In this document: positions 11,397-23,894 of the stretch, in pieces
How positions within the stretch are numbered: the stretch's first letter is position 1
Layout: each line of letters starts with the position of its first letter
Origin: Crossaster papposus
Taxonomy: Eukaryota > Echinodermata > Asteroidea > Velatida > Solasteridae
Length of the DNA: 64,000 nucleotides
Assembly (NCBI GenBank): GCA_037893245.1
Contig: JBAIAA010000415.1
Span: 1,550,001 to 1,614,000, forward strand
Direction of reading: 5' to 3'
Translations under genes and position numbers: made by a program
Notes under the pieces: model-generated
What the model was told of the DNA's origin: nothing
The model's input: the letters and a program-made list of their open reading frames with translations, nothing else
Databases searched by the model: none

Positions 11397-13333
11397 ACTC
11401 TAGGCGTGTATATCTATGAACATTACTCCTCTTGATCATTTGATACCGGTGGCCCAATTTTTGGATCGAGGCTGATGGCCTACATGTACATGGGCCAATC
11501 ACAAATAAACCAAGGTTTATATATCCCATTAGTTTTCTAACTTTGGTCTTTACCACTTATCTCATTAATTTTTTTTCTTGTAAAGATACGTGGGGGCAGA
11601 ATACTCTTGTAAATAATTGAATAATACCTTTTGGGGGCAAATTTACTCGAATTGGATATACATTGTTTTGAATGACATATTGAAAGTTGAACTTTGGCAT
11701 GGAATTTAAAAAAGGAGAATTAAACCATTAAAGAATGAAGAAATTGTGTCTCATTATCAATGTATACCCAGCAGTTGAGCAGACCCTTTTATATGTTCCT
11801 ATACACACTACAGACTATTACATCCACCTGTATAACTAAAACGAATTCCCGAGATTCTAAGAACAATTTCCAACACAAAAGGAAGGGGGTGTCCCTCTGC
11901 CCTGTCTCAGCTATTCAAATGAACCACTACAAAAGCATTTATTTTGTCATTGTTTATCCATTTTACTTGTGGTTTTATGAAAGGGACTACAACTTTGCAA
12001 AGGACAGTGATATATTCTTTCAGTTGTGTGGAGATTAAAGTTACCAACCCACAAGGTCTTTTTTTTTACAACTAATAGAAGTAAACCCCAATATTCCTAA
12101 ATCTTACAATTTCAATAGGATTTTAAACATACCTAAGGGGGTTAGGGTTGATCCGTCTTCTTTCAACTTTTGCAGACCCGAAATAAAATAGAATTCTCCG
12201 ACAAAAACAAACTTAATTGAATCATAACAAAAATTGTTTTATTTTAATAGGTCAGAAAGACAATTTCAGAGGTACTTTTTATGATGTACATACATGTAAA
12301 TGATGCACAATACTTGAAGTATAGACAAAAATATCTAGGAACAGATCTGGCAGCTGTTTCAAGTGGCGTAACTAGGGTGAAAATTCTAGGGGGCCCCCGG
12401 AGGTGCACCAATTTGTTTATAATGGCAAAATGTTAATTGCCATTGTGACTTTATTTTTATCGGTTTCCGATATTCGGTAAACATAAACAAAAAGAAATTT
12501 TCTCGCACTGCGCTTACCGTCGTGCGAGCCGCCATTTTGTTCTGGTTTATTGGTATATGTATATGAGATATTGTGACGTAGTGTCTGCACCATCAATACG
12601 CGAAGCCCGATCGATAGCGGCCCTGCACGCGCAAGAAATGCAAGTGAACCCTTTTGTGTACGGCATAGTCTATACATAATGTGTACTGTACATGTAAAAG
12701 TGGGCTCAAAATCATACGAAGAAGGACCTGATGCCATAATTACTAGCTCACAGATTTTTTATTCTTCTCAGAAAATACAAAAATAAACTATAGTTTGTGG
12801 CGCGTCAAGTCGATATTCTGCACAAAAATGCAATGCATTTACATGTACTCACAATAGTCGGGCGCGGTACAACATACGTATGCATAATGTAGTTGGCCAC
12901 GTCAAAGTGGGATACCAGTGCGAACAACAGGCAATAAAGCGATGTGCATTGAGGTGCAGACACTTCGTCATAATGTCCCGGGCGAGGCGAACAATTTGGA
13001 CGCGCCATTGTACTCCTGAATGGCAAGAAATCATGAATATAATAGGCGCGTAAGTAAGATAACAAATCAAAACAAATTCCCTGCGGAGTCAGTATGTTAT
13101 CATATTCTTTTAGACTAGGTAAAATATTATTGAGCCTGGAATTTCCCTTTAAGGGGGGACCGATGAAGACAACTGAATTAAATAGTTGCACCACTAACCG
13201 TGTCAACCTTGTTACGCATTTTAATCAACCAACAATTTTTGACCAACAAATTTCTAAAACACATTTTTGTACTGATTTGTAAATGCCTCGTGGAATGAAA
13301 AGGAAGGCATACAACTTTTTGTGCATGAAACAA

Positions 13334-13925
13334 CCAGTTCGCGCAAGGACTATTTTGACATTGACCTAGCCCAGGCATGGGATTGTTTTTTCACGAACCT
13401 GGCTTGCATCTGTGGGTAACACACCCTAATATTTCCGGCCTCCATGACGTGAATCTCCCATTAAAACTTCAGCTAGTTTTACGTGACTTCAGGGGTCTAA
13501 GTCTGGTGCTAAATCTCTTTTGCAGCACCCTCTTTGAAGTTTAGCACAGCCACTTGAATTTTTAACTGCAGCCACACTGTCCAACTGCTTTTGACCATAA
13601 AGCAATCGGTATGTGGTCACTGATATAATAAATGTCCAGAAGCAGACAGCCAGCCCCACATAGTCCGGGAAGGGCAGTGACTACAGTGGTTTTCACCTGC
13701 AGTATTAGCTTTTGATATAAGTTACAGTACATGTAGTTGTTTGCCTTATCTAATGGAAACTGCAGGCAAGCGGCAGTATAGGTGTAAGGGACAATGGAAG
13801 GTTTTCCTCATGTCTCGCTGCGAGCCGGTTGCTGACACATATGTGCGGCCTTGCCTGTGACATCGGTCATCTGTTTTGAATTCCTGAAAAATTTGCGTGT
13901 ATACACGGGATCCGGCGCAAACTGG
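13334..13925 (+). mobile_element. piggyBac-type MITE, copy C, with an internal insertion
   Basis: The ends CCAGTTCGCGC and GCGCAAACTGG match copy A, as do the inner blocks around 13,345-13,430 and 13,830-13,920 (CATCTGTTTTGAAT). About 390 bp between 13,434 and 13,828 is foreign to the other copies. The TTAA flanks have decayed to ACAA and TGAA. Confidence 0.6.
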
Positions 13926-14106
13926 TGAAAGACACTCAACAGCCATGTTATCATATTACTGCCCGAGTGTTGAACTTTAATGAATGACGAAATCACCTTT
14001 AAAGGAAAACGCCAGAAGTTCAATCCTCAACATCTCAAATGTTCTCCTAGTTTAACAAAATGTTGAATATTTCCAAGTTTCTAAGAGGTGCACTTCCCGA
14101 TTTTGT

Positions 14107-14459
14107 TCACGTCCCTGTCTTATTGCTGTTGGACAAGCTGAGTAGTGCTGTAATTGTTGACTCTGCAACCCGGTTGACATCCTCTTCCCGGTTGTCTGGT
14201 TCCTGCCTCTCCGTCTTAACCACGGGTTGGCCATTTTCGTCGACCGGCATTGAGGATTGGACGCAGCGCCGGCGCGAGTCCAGAGCATAGTTCTGCGCAA
14301 CCCGCAAGCCCTCGTCCATTAACGTATGCTGTATGAACAAACTCTGCGCAAGGTCCGAGTTTCCCAGATCTTTGGGCAGTTGCTTGTCTGGTGGGGTTCT
14401 AGCGCCCTCTATAGCCGGTGATGTCGATTGCACTGTGGAGACTGACATCTGACCCCAAT
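14107..14459 (-). CDS. NAB: NAB last coding exon
   Basis: The exon follows ATTTTTAG and ends at TGA 14109-14107. It is Ser/Thr/Pro-rich and holds the VKTE motif. It ends TALLSLSNSNKTGT. Confidence 0.88.
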
Positions 14460-17400
14460 CTAAAAATAACGAAATAATCAGTACTACTCAAGTGAATGCA
14501 AGATGGTAAGCACTTAAAGGGAGCAACCCAAACGACTACCCTAACCCTAGCCCCATCAGGACTCCCTTACCCAAACACTAACCAAAGACGCACAACAATG
14601 TCATTTTGGTTGTAGTCAAACAGTGCCTTCCATGCAAGACACTCTTTTTACAATAATATGATCATGCTATTTCCTCAAACTTAGAATGGGTTTTAATTAA
14701 CTGTATGGGGTAGTTGTTTTCCAAACCCCAGCTTCGTCTCCGTCTTTGGCTTTGCTCATGCAGGCTGGTGATGGAGCCTAAGTTCAGTGTCACAACTTCA
14801 CTTCACTGGCACAACTTGTAAAATGTTGCTAGTCTGGTTCGTCTATATTTAATACAAAGTTTACATGTATGATGTAGTACACTTTATCTATCAGAAACCA
14901 GAGAGACTAGACTGCTGTGAAGGTATATCATCCTTACTCTAAAGGAACTTGAAGATTTGCACTTTCAATATGCACTGCATGCATATTCCGAGTATGCATT
15001 ATAAAGGCATGCAAAGAAGGAAGAAAGCAGTCCCACACCCACCATTTGAGCTTACCAGGATCAGTCAGCTGGTCATCTGGCGAGACCTGGGAATCTGGGT
15101 CATCATTCTCTTCCTCAGCACGAGCTTTGGCCACATAGTATCTACAGGTCAATATTAAGGGTAAAACCAATACAGTATATATATTTTTTCAAATTGGTAG
15201 CCAATCCGAGATCATTGCTAAACTCTTGTAAAAGACAATACAGACTTTTTCTTGTTGAATCCTCACGAAGGAAATACTAAAGCACATTACTAAGGTTACT
15301 AATTCTAGTTATAAATTGTCTATATATGCATACTAGACTAAGATGATGTAATATGGCCATTCACCAAAGCTGTGTGTGGAACACAATACAGATTGGGTTT
15401 GTGGCAATGATGGTACTTGCTTTGTTTTTCCTTTGTTCTTCCCTTATCCCTCTTCAGAATGGTCCTTGTGGGGTATGGTACGACATGGCCTTATAAATGT
15501 GGCTCATATACTGGACTTTCTCAGTTTATGTACACTTATTGTGATCTACAGTGGTGATATCAATATGTAAGGAAAGCAAATTTGAGGAAATCCAAAACTG
15601 TTTTTGTTACTTTATATTTACTACGGAAGAAACTTAATTTATAACTACGCAAAATTGATTTTGTTCCTGTAAATGTCTAGTTATCCTGTAATTTTTCAGG
15701 CAAAATTTGCAGAGAGTTCATCCAAAACTGATTGCAGTATTTGGTCATACACTCATGGTCATACACTTTAAATTTTTCCTCATTATAGACCGTGTAAGTC
15801 TCGTCAATCCACATTTACTTCTTCTCACCGCTGTTTCTGCCAGTGTGTATAGCGACAAACAGTTGTGCGCATGTGCCATTTTCAAATCTAGATTAAATAA
15901 AATGCATTATTCATGAGCAGTGACCCACGACAGTGGGACAATAAAAAAACGAAAATTACTGATGAATACTGACATTAGGGGCTTTTTTAATTTTGATGAG
16001 TTCATTCATAAGAAAATCTGTGATTTAATAAACCCCCAAAACCAAACAAAATTGGTATGACAAGGGCAACATTTAAACTTAAATACAGACGCTCCGTTTC
16101 GTTAGTCATTAAGGAAAGGATGGTTTTCAGGACAAATTTAACAGTGATGATGAGTTTTTCCAAACTCAAAAAATGGTTTGTATAAAAAAGCAGATTGTGA
16201 TCTCTTTGAACCATGTGTTTTCGAAAGAGCAAACCCAGCAAGTGATAAACAAAACTAGGTTTGAATATTTAGTTTTTTCCATCTTGAACAGAGTTTTCCG
16301 CAACGCGACATTACGGTTTACCATGATACCCGTCTAAATGGGAATACGCATATCGTTTGGGAATACGCGGTTCTAGATTTTGAATCCAAGTTGGCAAATC
16401 TCGGGTCGAATACGCGGCAAATTAAAAATTGTAAACAGTATTCAGGCCGATATTTGCCCACTCTGGTTCGAAATCTAGAACCGCGTATTCCCAAACGTGT
16501 CCTTAAACAATATGCGAGACTTATTTACATGGGTATCATACTAGGCCACAATGCCGCGTTGCAGAAAACTCCGTTCAAGACAGGTTTGCTCTTACAAAAA
16601 CACATGATTCAAAGAGATCACAATCTGCTTTTTTATACAAACCATTTTTTGAGTTTAGAAAAAGTCATCTTCACTGTCAAATTTGTCCTAAAAACCATCC
16701 TTTCCCTTAATGCCTAACGAAACGGAGCGTCTGTATTTTAGTTAAAATTTTGCGCTTGTCATACCAATTTTGTTTGGTTTTAGGGATTTATTAAATCACA
16801 AATATTCCTCTGAATAAACTGATGAAAATTGAAAAGCCCCTAATGTTAGTATTCATCGGTAATTTCGGTTTTTTTTTTATCGTTCCTCTGTCGCGGGTCA
16901 CTGCTCATGAATTATGCATTTCATTTAATCTGGATTTGAAAATGGCACATGCGCACAACTGTATTTCGCTTAAGAAACGGCGGTGTTCTGCGGGTGTCTC
17001 GGTAACAAACACTGACTAGTCTAGTCACAGATTCCCGTGTTTGAATTTAGCCAACTGTTATCTGGGGATCGATTTAACGGAAGTTAAGGTCAACAATTTT
17101 TATTTTATAACAGTCATAAATTCGCAGTATTTTCAATATGTTGTAAATTGGAATGCTTTATTTTCGTTCAAAATACCCATTTATTGCCCTTGATCGGCTG
17201 GGCCCAGTCATGATGCAAAAGTAATTGCACAAAAAGGGTTTTTGACACGTTGTAGATCCTATACATGGTGCCCGAATGTGGTGAATTCTCGTAAAATCTC
17301 GCACGATTTTGAGGTCAACTTACATGTACATGCTCTGTTAACTATGCAAGAATCTTTCGTAGTGAAATATCAAGAGTGAAAAAACCCAATTTCCTCAAAA

Positions 17401-20400
17401 CTGCTTTACCTCTTATTTCAGTCTGACCACTGTATGTGTGGCTCACAATTTGTGCGAGTACTTCGAAGTTAAACACTGTTTGTCAGAAACCACCCATGTA
17501 TTTGCCTTACCTGTCAGATCTACGTTGTCTCTTGATCAAGTCGGTCTGCTCCGTCATTAGCAACAGCTGCTGTGTGGTGAGTTTCTCCAGCTGCACCTTG
17601 ATTAGTGGTGGGAGAAATTGAAGAGTTCAAAATAAGGTTATCCTAATTTGTTTCTCCAAACCATACAACAATAATATGATTTCCCCAGAAGTTCTCATCC
17701 AGTTTGCAATAATGTCAACAACAAGTGATGAGTGAGGTGTCACATGCAATGCCCTCCAAATGGCTGGGTATAGTAGGGAGGATTCAGTGACCACTGTAGC
17801 CTTGTTCAAGGCTTCCGTCGCTATCCGTTCGTACAATACAATCCACGCCGCGGCTAGTATTTAAAGCTACCAGCGCAAGCAGCGACCTCACGCGCCCACT
17901 ATCAATATGCAAATCAACTGAAGACGACTGAGCACCTTGTTCTAATCATCTATGAAATCTTATGTTTTTCTGTATTTTGCGCTAGATTTCTAGCATAACA
18001 GCGTATGCGGACATAAGTATAGGCGGGGCTAAGATTTGGAGTGTCCAATCACACCTTGGTTAATCCTGACGTCATGTAGCAGCTACATTGCTGCATATGC
18101 ATCAGTACGACATATGCATCAGTCGTGTTGTTTAAAATCTGAAGCAGATAGATTATTCCTCAAAGATCTTCAACCTGAACTCCGGAAGGCCTTAGAATCC
18201 TTTCCTCGTGGTCACAAGTTTTTTATGATTTTGCTGACACTAGTTATGGGTATTAATCCGTTTTTTCAAGCAGCCCCATTCATTAGTTCGTAGCCAAACA
18301 AATACTACATGTAGGTACACCCAAACGCACAATAAACTTGTCAAGTACAACTAGTTTTGTCCATAACATTGTCAACATTCAAGCAAATACCCAGCTAAAG
18401 CATTTGTGACCCGCTCCATCTTAATCAGGAATAAGTCGCTGGGGCCGTTTTACGCAATCGGCCGTTGAAGTGAACGCATGGGTGAAAATCGTGACCAAGT
18501 CGTTTTTTCTGAACATTGTATTTTTAGGAAGTGTAGTTATCACAGATTAATGTAATTAATGTCTTGTATGTAAAAACGATAAAAAACGATGAAAATGAAG
18601 AGGATTTGTGTGCGCTCTCCGTATGATTTTGGTCAATGTTGTTTATTTCAAAGCTGTTTTTCTCGGAATGTGGATTCGGCAAATAAATATACACCTGTCA
18701 TTAGAAAGCTTATGAAATTCCCTTTCTCACCATGTGCATATCTCAAAAAGTCATTTCTAGACTCATTTCTGATTTCGATGGAGCGGGTCACATTTGTTAA
18801 AATCACTCCACGATTGACTTAATACAGTCCGACTGCAATCTCGCATATTTTTTTTTTTGTCATTTCGCTATAATGACTTTTTACCGCTAACTCTATTGAT
18901 GTACTATTCACGCAACGATCGACCAATAAGAAAATGACTCTAAAGGTCAGCTTATTCATAATGAGCACCACCCCAAAAAAACCTCGCATGGATGATTCAT
19001 TTGTCTTCAGTTGATTTTCATATAATAGTGGCCGTGTGAGGGCGCTGTTTGCACTGTAATGCACTGCTATCTAGCGCGCGGCGTGGATTACCGTATGTAC
19101 ATGTACGTACAGAGGGATAATGACGAACGCCTTGACCAAGGCTATGACCTCCGGGTATTTACAAATACACATCTCACAGCTGTAATGCGAAGAAAAAAAT
19201 GGATGGGAAATCGCTGATATAATCAAATGGGCAGGCTAAAAAAGCCACTAGTACAAATAAGTGGTGCAGTTACAATAAGAGACCATGGAGTAAATTAGAG
19301 GATGATGTTGAGGTTGTAGCCGTGTCACAACAAATAAAAGGCTGAATTGTTTAGGTTTATTTTGATATTTTGTTTCCAAAAACAAAACCTAAAAGTGGAA
19401 TTTAACCTGATTAATAACAAAATTGTATTAAATTCTACCACTTACCTTGAGATCGTAGACTTGCTGGATGTTGTCCTCGGAGCGGGCCGCTGCTATGCTG
19501 GCCTTGGTGTCGCTCTGTTTCTGCACGATGCTGTTGAGGTTGATCATAATCTCGTTCATTCGTTCCTTTTTTTTTAGGGGGGGGGGGGGAGGAGATGGAG
19601 AAATTTCAGATCGGTGAATAATAATTTGTTTTAATATTGAGCTCTGATCACACCTGGACTTCAAAAATCAAGAGTACTTTCCTGCGGTCATCAAAACTCA
19701 AAATATTTAACAAGTCATAACAAGTCCTTATACAGTCTACAAGGTTTGCACAAGTCAACTCACAAGCTATTAAATTGGTCTGTGACAAAGGAATACCTTC
19801 ATTATTGTTTAACACCTACCGGTATTACATGTGACCAGACTTGTTATTATTAATAGGAATAAATGTGTGGTTGGCCGGTAGTATTTTTAGTACCGGTTTG
19901 GAGTCCGGACGCCAATAATGACCTTTCGGTGCAAAAGTCAAAACAACTCAAAAATTGAAACTTTCCAACAATTTTGTTAAAAAATGTTACTTCATGTTTT
20001 TTAAAACACCCCTCTACTGTAGCTGCACAGGGTGGCTCAACAAAATTACTGGAATGGCATATTTCGAGTACCTTCCGACCAGCCTGAGAAAACTAGTTTG
20101 GATAGACAGGAAATCTTTCATTTTAACATTTTATTTGATAGTTTATTAAATTGCATATTCGATTGATACATGTATATTACCAAGCATTAATACATCTTCC
20201 AACAATAAAACCAATTAGCCTATCCATTGCTGTCGCGCTTCCGTGGACGGCCTGTCCAATTGACCACCGACTTGGTTCCAGAAAAAGATCAATTGATTTA
20301 AAACTACTGGACCGTATATTTTTTTATGTAGAAAGAGACTCTGTTTACCCAAACTTTTTTCAGATCAGAGGGTACTTAAAAATAGGTCGTTTAGTTGGTT

Positions 20401-23400
20401 TTTTTATCACCCTGTATAATGGAGTGTCCAGCCCCCAAGTAAGATGTAAACAACTCCTAATAAGGAGATTGGCCTGTGCGTAGCTCGGCGCAGCGCGTAC
20501 TGAGCTAGTTAGGCGCTCGCGTCGCGCGTACAGTAAATGAAATACTGATTCACTGGCAGTATTCCCATGCCTACATGAAGATTGTGAATGTTAAACCAAT
20601 AAAACGATCAAAGGAACTGAATTTCATAGAAGTCCAAATTTTATGTGACACTGGAAAAGTATTTAGGAAAAGTGTTTAAGACCAGACAGCCGGACCAAAC
20701 CAGTCTTTATCATTCGTTATACCGGCCTCTTGATTTATAGGGACGGGTAAACTGTCTTAGGTATTTATGAATAATTTGTGATTTACGAGTGACCAGTACA
20801 TGTACGTATGCGATCCTTCAAAAGTACTAGTACCAAACTGACAAAACCTGAACTTTTAATTCTTTTTAATGTTGGCCAGATTGACAGTTTTGGAGACTGC
20901 CGGGTCTTATCTCAGTTGGTAGATCATTGGCAATGTTTTTTTGTTACCTCTCTTCTAAGCTTAAGGATCTCTGCTTGAACCGTCCGTGGGTTTGGCGTGG
21001 TCACTTCCGGGTAACTGCCCGACCCAGATTCAACTTTGATTTTCTTGGCTTTATGTCCGCCTCTGTCATCGCTTTTACTGACCTTGATTGACCTGTTAAA
21101 GAGCAACTCAAATAGAATTTGAATTTCTGGATTAGGTTTGATGCAATATGATTATGATACAATTTGTGATAGAAGTAAAACTGAATCAGGCTTGCAATTT
21201 CAAACGTGCAGTGCTTATATAGCGCTTTATCACCAAAGTCTTACCCCGATCATTTGGCCCATGAAACATTTCAAATACCATCTCAGCTCCCTGGGGAGTA
21301 TACAGCTGGATGCTGCCATTTCGGCGCAAAGCACCTAAATCAACCACAATAACCATCTCTGCCCTCACATGTAGTTGGGTCATAACAAGCCCACAGAATA
21401 AAACCGATACACATAGACTAGGAATGAGGTGAAGTGCACATCTATGAGCCCCAAGGGACTGTGAGTGACCAGAAGAGGGTCCTATTTGCGGAGGCTAAAT
21501 GGGACCTCTTATGGTCACTCACAGGTCCAAGGAGGGCATAGACGTGCATCAGTACTAACCTCACTGCCAGTAAATATGTGTTTTATAACACACCTTTGTC
21601 AGTATCGTTTGTGATCCATGCCAGACACCACTATTTTTTGTTTTATGACGAGCCTTGGAAATTTGCAGATGGCGCTGTACTGTGTTCAGAACAGTGCCTG
21701 GTCAAACACTCTACTCAAATTCCATGTACTAGTGGAACACCGCTATAATTAACGAACATCACGAGATCCACAGATTTTGTTCAGTATATCGATCGTTCGG
21801 TATAGCGATTTTCACTTGCCGGTGCATCAGGTGCCCATTTTTCACTCTTTCACATTAAAAGCACCGGCCGTTTGATGTCGGGAATAAAAAAACGCCTTTG
21901 GCCTGATAGCGTTTAATATACCAAGTGGATTTTTTAAAATCTTTTGACATTGACATAATTAACAACAACGCTTGTTCAGAAGCTAATCCCGGTGAATTTT
22001 GTTATTCTGTTAAATGAAGTACAACGAACGGTATTTTGGTACACAAAAATCAGGAGCTAAGGATGGTGTTCGGTATAGTTGAATGTTCGGTATAGCAGTG
22101 TTCAGTATAGCGGCATGCCAATGTATTATACTTTATAGTGAACCCCACATGACCATTTTTCAGCCAATTAGGACGATGAACCAACAAGAGGTATATTTTA
22201 TATCCAATAATTATGTCAAACAGAAGATTACATGTAGCTTCTTTTGTTTCGACAGTACCACCAATAATGTGAGCTACCGTATCTTCATAGCTCCATGGTA
22301 CCACTCACCTTCAATAATGCATGGAGCATGATACTAAATCCTTATGTAAACACTATGTACACCCATAGTGTACATAAAGGATTTAGTACTGTATCATGCT
22401 CCATGCATTATTAAAGGTGAGCAGTGCTGTAGCTACTGTACTGAATTATGTTGGATCAAGCAGGATCTTTCCTGGAATCATGAAGGGGTTAATATGGTTA
22501 GGAGAAAATGATAAATTAAACTGTTGGTCACCTCAAATGTATAACATTTATAATACATAAATCCTTTTAATATTGGATAGCTGATCAAGGGTACCAACCT
22601 GGAGTGGCCGTGCTTGAAGTGGTACCCACTCTCTCGCACCACCTGTCTGGCCAGGGGGAACAGCCTGTCTCTTTGCACAAGAAGGTAGGGATCCATGCAG
22701 CACAGCTGGATGGCAGCCTCATTGACTGAGATCTGTAAGCCCCCCCCAAAAAAGAAAAATTAAAATTAAAATCAAGTTTACCATTTCTAACTCAATTAGT
22801 ATTTTTTTAAAGATCCCCTACTGCAAAGAAAACCAGTGTTTGCTTTAACATAATAAAACAACTTCTCAAGATTGATTAACTTGGATTAACTTGACTTGTT
22901 AAAATTCCTGTTGATGTAATTATAGCAAGACTTAAATTAAAAAAAATTAGACACTGCTAAAAAGGAGCTTAGCTTTGTAAAGAGAAAAAAACAGTAGTGC
23001 CCCAATTTTAACTCTTCAGCTTTGCCCTAATTAATTTGGGTGTCAGAAATATTTTATCATAACAAAAATTGACAAGGTCTGAACACGCACCTCATGTGCC
23101 GTGAGAGGTTTATCATCTTTGCGTTTGGAGTCAAAGCGTCCGTATATGGGTGCCCATTTCTGTATTTCTTGCTGGCGTTGAGGATGATCCAGGGACATCT
23201 CCAAGATGTGCTGAACGCTGTTGAGAAGCTTCCTGTTCTGGCTGGTCTGGGTGATCAGGGAGGGTTTTTGAGAAGTCATGATGCGTTGAGCCACCATTCT
23301 CAATGTCTGCGGGTCTGCGCAATCCTCGTTGTCAGAGGCTGCTGCCCCCTTGCCATTGCTTTGGCTAGTCCTATCCTGCTGCACGGTTTGATTGGCGGGA

Positions 23401-23894
23401 TGTGTCACTCCCTGATGAGCGTAAGGCAGAGTCTGTCCAGGTGATTCACTCGGGCTGGATTGGTGTTGGTTAGCATTCCACTGACTGGACGTGGACGAAT
23501 GAGGTGCTCCCCACTGTGTCCCAATAGTCGGGCTTTGGGGGTGCAGCCCTACTAGCGCCGAGGCGTAAGGCATGTTGTTCAGCTGTGGCTGTGACTGGGC
23601 GGCAGCCTGGGTCTGACCGTGACAATAAGGCGCGTTGTTCTCCTTGGCCCACTCCTGCAGCGATTTCTGCAGCCGGCGGATGTGCAGCGGCTTGCTAGAC
23701 ATGCCAACCAGAGTTAGAATCTCCATGAACTCCTCGTTGGAGGCTTCGCAGAGCTGCCTGGCATCATCCCCTCCCTGCTGGATGAAATTGTGGAAGTAGC
23801 CTAGAAGGTTGGCTCGCTCTAAAACCTTGTAGAGCTGATACTCACTGGGATTGCCGGGGTTAATGGGTGTGGTGTTGGTAGAATGGGTAGCCAT
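14107..23894 (-). CDS. NAB: NGFI-A-binding (NAB) transcriptional co-repressor, complete coding sequence
   Basis: Seven coding exons join in phase, in transcription order 23894-23091, 22732-22599, 21092-20948, 19565-19446, 17596-17511, 15141-15056 and 14459-14107, giving 575 codons and TGA. Residues ~17-95 are the NAB conserved domain 1 (EYQLYKVLERANLLGYF, then IQQGGDDARQLCEA, VGMSSKPLHIRRLQKSLQEW), which in vertebrates binds the R1 domain of EGR/NGFI-A zinc-finger factors. A Gln/Ser/Pro-rich linker follows. Residues ~205-313 form NCD2 (ISVNEAAIQL, LFPLARQVVRESGYHFKHGH), the repression domain that in vertebrates recruits CHD4/NuRD. The last exon holds a sumoylation-like VKTE (QPVVKTERQE). The product is expected to be nuclear and to damp EGR-driven transcription. 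Length is close to vertebrate NAB2 (~525 aa). The start was chosen because the Met precedes NCD1 directly after an acceptor. Identity of the family is secure; exon borders are read by eye. Confidence 0.93.
15056..15141 (-). CDS. NAB: NAB exon, acidic linker
   Basis: The acceptor is CCTGTAG and the donor GTAAGC. It encodes YYVAKARAEEENDDPDSQVS and PDDQLTDP, and leaves one codon base that joins the last exon. Confidence 0.85.
15829..17000. mobile_element. 1.17-kb long inverted repeat in a NAB intron
   Basis: Two arms of roughly 550 bp face each other. Blocks at 15,855-15,930 (TTGTGCGCATGTGCCATTTT, TTCATGAGCAGTGACCC) recur inverted at 16,885-16,965, and blocks at 16,095-16,230 (AGACGCTCCGTTTCGTTAG) recur inverted at 16,600-16,730. 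The centre is near 16,420, where CTAGAACCGCGTATTCCC occurs in both arms. Differences are scattered, so it is not fresh. It has the form of a foldback DNA element. It also leaves short open frames with shared peptides on both strands, which are not genes. Confidence 0.75.
17511..17596 (-). CDS. NAB: NAB exon, helical segment 2
   Basis: The exon lies between ATCAAG and GTAAGG. It encodes VQLEKLTTQQLLLMTEQTDL followed by IKRQRRSD, a charged helix, and leaves two codon bases. Confidence 0.85.
18405..18792. mobile_element. Small TIR element in NAB intron
   Basis: TGTGACCCGCTCCATC at the left is inverted exactly at the right as GATGGAGCGGGTCACA. The 388-bp body is AT-rich and non-coding. Its right part (GAAAGCTTATGAAATT) resembles sequence near 29,690, which also ends at GGGTCACATTT. 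Confidence 0.6.
19446..19565 (-). CDS. NAB: NAB exon, helical segment 1
   Basis: The acceptor is a long pyrimidine tract ending AAG, preceded by a G-run on the plus strand, and the donor is GTAAGT. The 40 codons read ERMNEIMINLNSIVQKQSDT and then an Ala-rich helix. Confidence 0.88.
20028..20414. mobile_element. Non-autonomous element with CAGGGTG ends in NAB intron
   Basis: The element begins CAGGGTGGCTCAACAAAATT and ends ...TTTTTATCACCCTG followed by TA. The first ~100 bp (GGATAGACAGGAAATC and others) match sequence from 29,449. Sequence upstream of both copies (19,730-20,027 and 29,285-29,448) is also similar, so the repeat unit is larger than the CAGGGTG element. Confidence 0.5.
20948..21092 (-). 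CDS. NAB: NAB exon, basic linker
   Basis: The exon follows TTTAACAG and completes the Arg codon. It encodes SIKVSKSDDRGGHKAKKIKV, a likely nuclear localisation stretch, and ends LKLRRE before GTAACA. Confidence 0.85.
21433..21550. repeat. 118-bp imperfect hairpin in NAB intron
   Basis: The arms GTGCACATCTATGAGCCCCA... and its inverse pair over ~48 bp, with the central block TGTGAGTGACCAGAAGAGG inverted as CCTCTTATGGTCACTCACA. The loop is ~20 bp. It has precursor-microRNA-like size, but a MITE is more likely. Confidence 0.65.
22303..22424. repeat. 122-bp near-perfect hairpin in NAB intron
   Basis: ACTCACCTTCAATAATGCAT and TAAATCCTTATGTAAACACT pair with their inverses (right arm ends ATGCATTATTAAAGGTGAG) around a ~6-bp loop near 22,362. 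Only a few mismatches or bulges are seen. Confidence 0.7.
22599..22732 (-). CDS. NAB: NAB exon, NCD2 core
   Basis: The exon follows CTTACAG and ends with an AG dinucleotide before GTTGGT, leaving two codon bases. It encodes ISVNEAAIQLCCMDPYLLVQ and ARQVVRESGYHFKHGHS, the most conserved NCD2 block. Confidence 0.9.
23091..23894 (-). CDS. NAB: NAB first coding exon (NCD1 and start of NCD2)
   Basis: The acceptor TATTTATAG at 23905-23913 leaves a ten-base leader before ATG at 23894-23892. The exon encodes 268 residues and ends CATGAG before the donor GTGCGT in phase 0. The open frame upstream of the acceptor is not needed. Confidence 0.92.

Larger units (their letters stand above)
9600..14106. 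other. Gap between HDGF-related stop and NAB stop (convergent 3' ends)
   Basis: The two genes converge, so this interval should hold both 3' UTRs. It is AT-rich and open frames are short and unconserved. Repeats inside are listed separately. AATAAA-type words occur on both strands (for example + near 11,503; - near 12,240), but none can be assigned as the used poly(A) signal from sequence alone. Near 12,370 a word GTGGCGTAACTAGGG resembles a solo DNA-transposon end. Confidence 0.6.
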
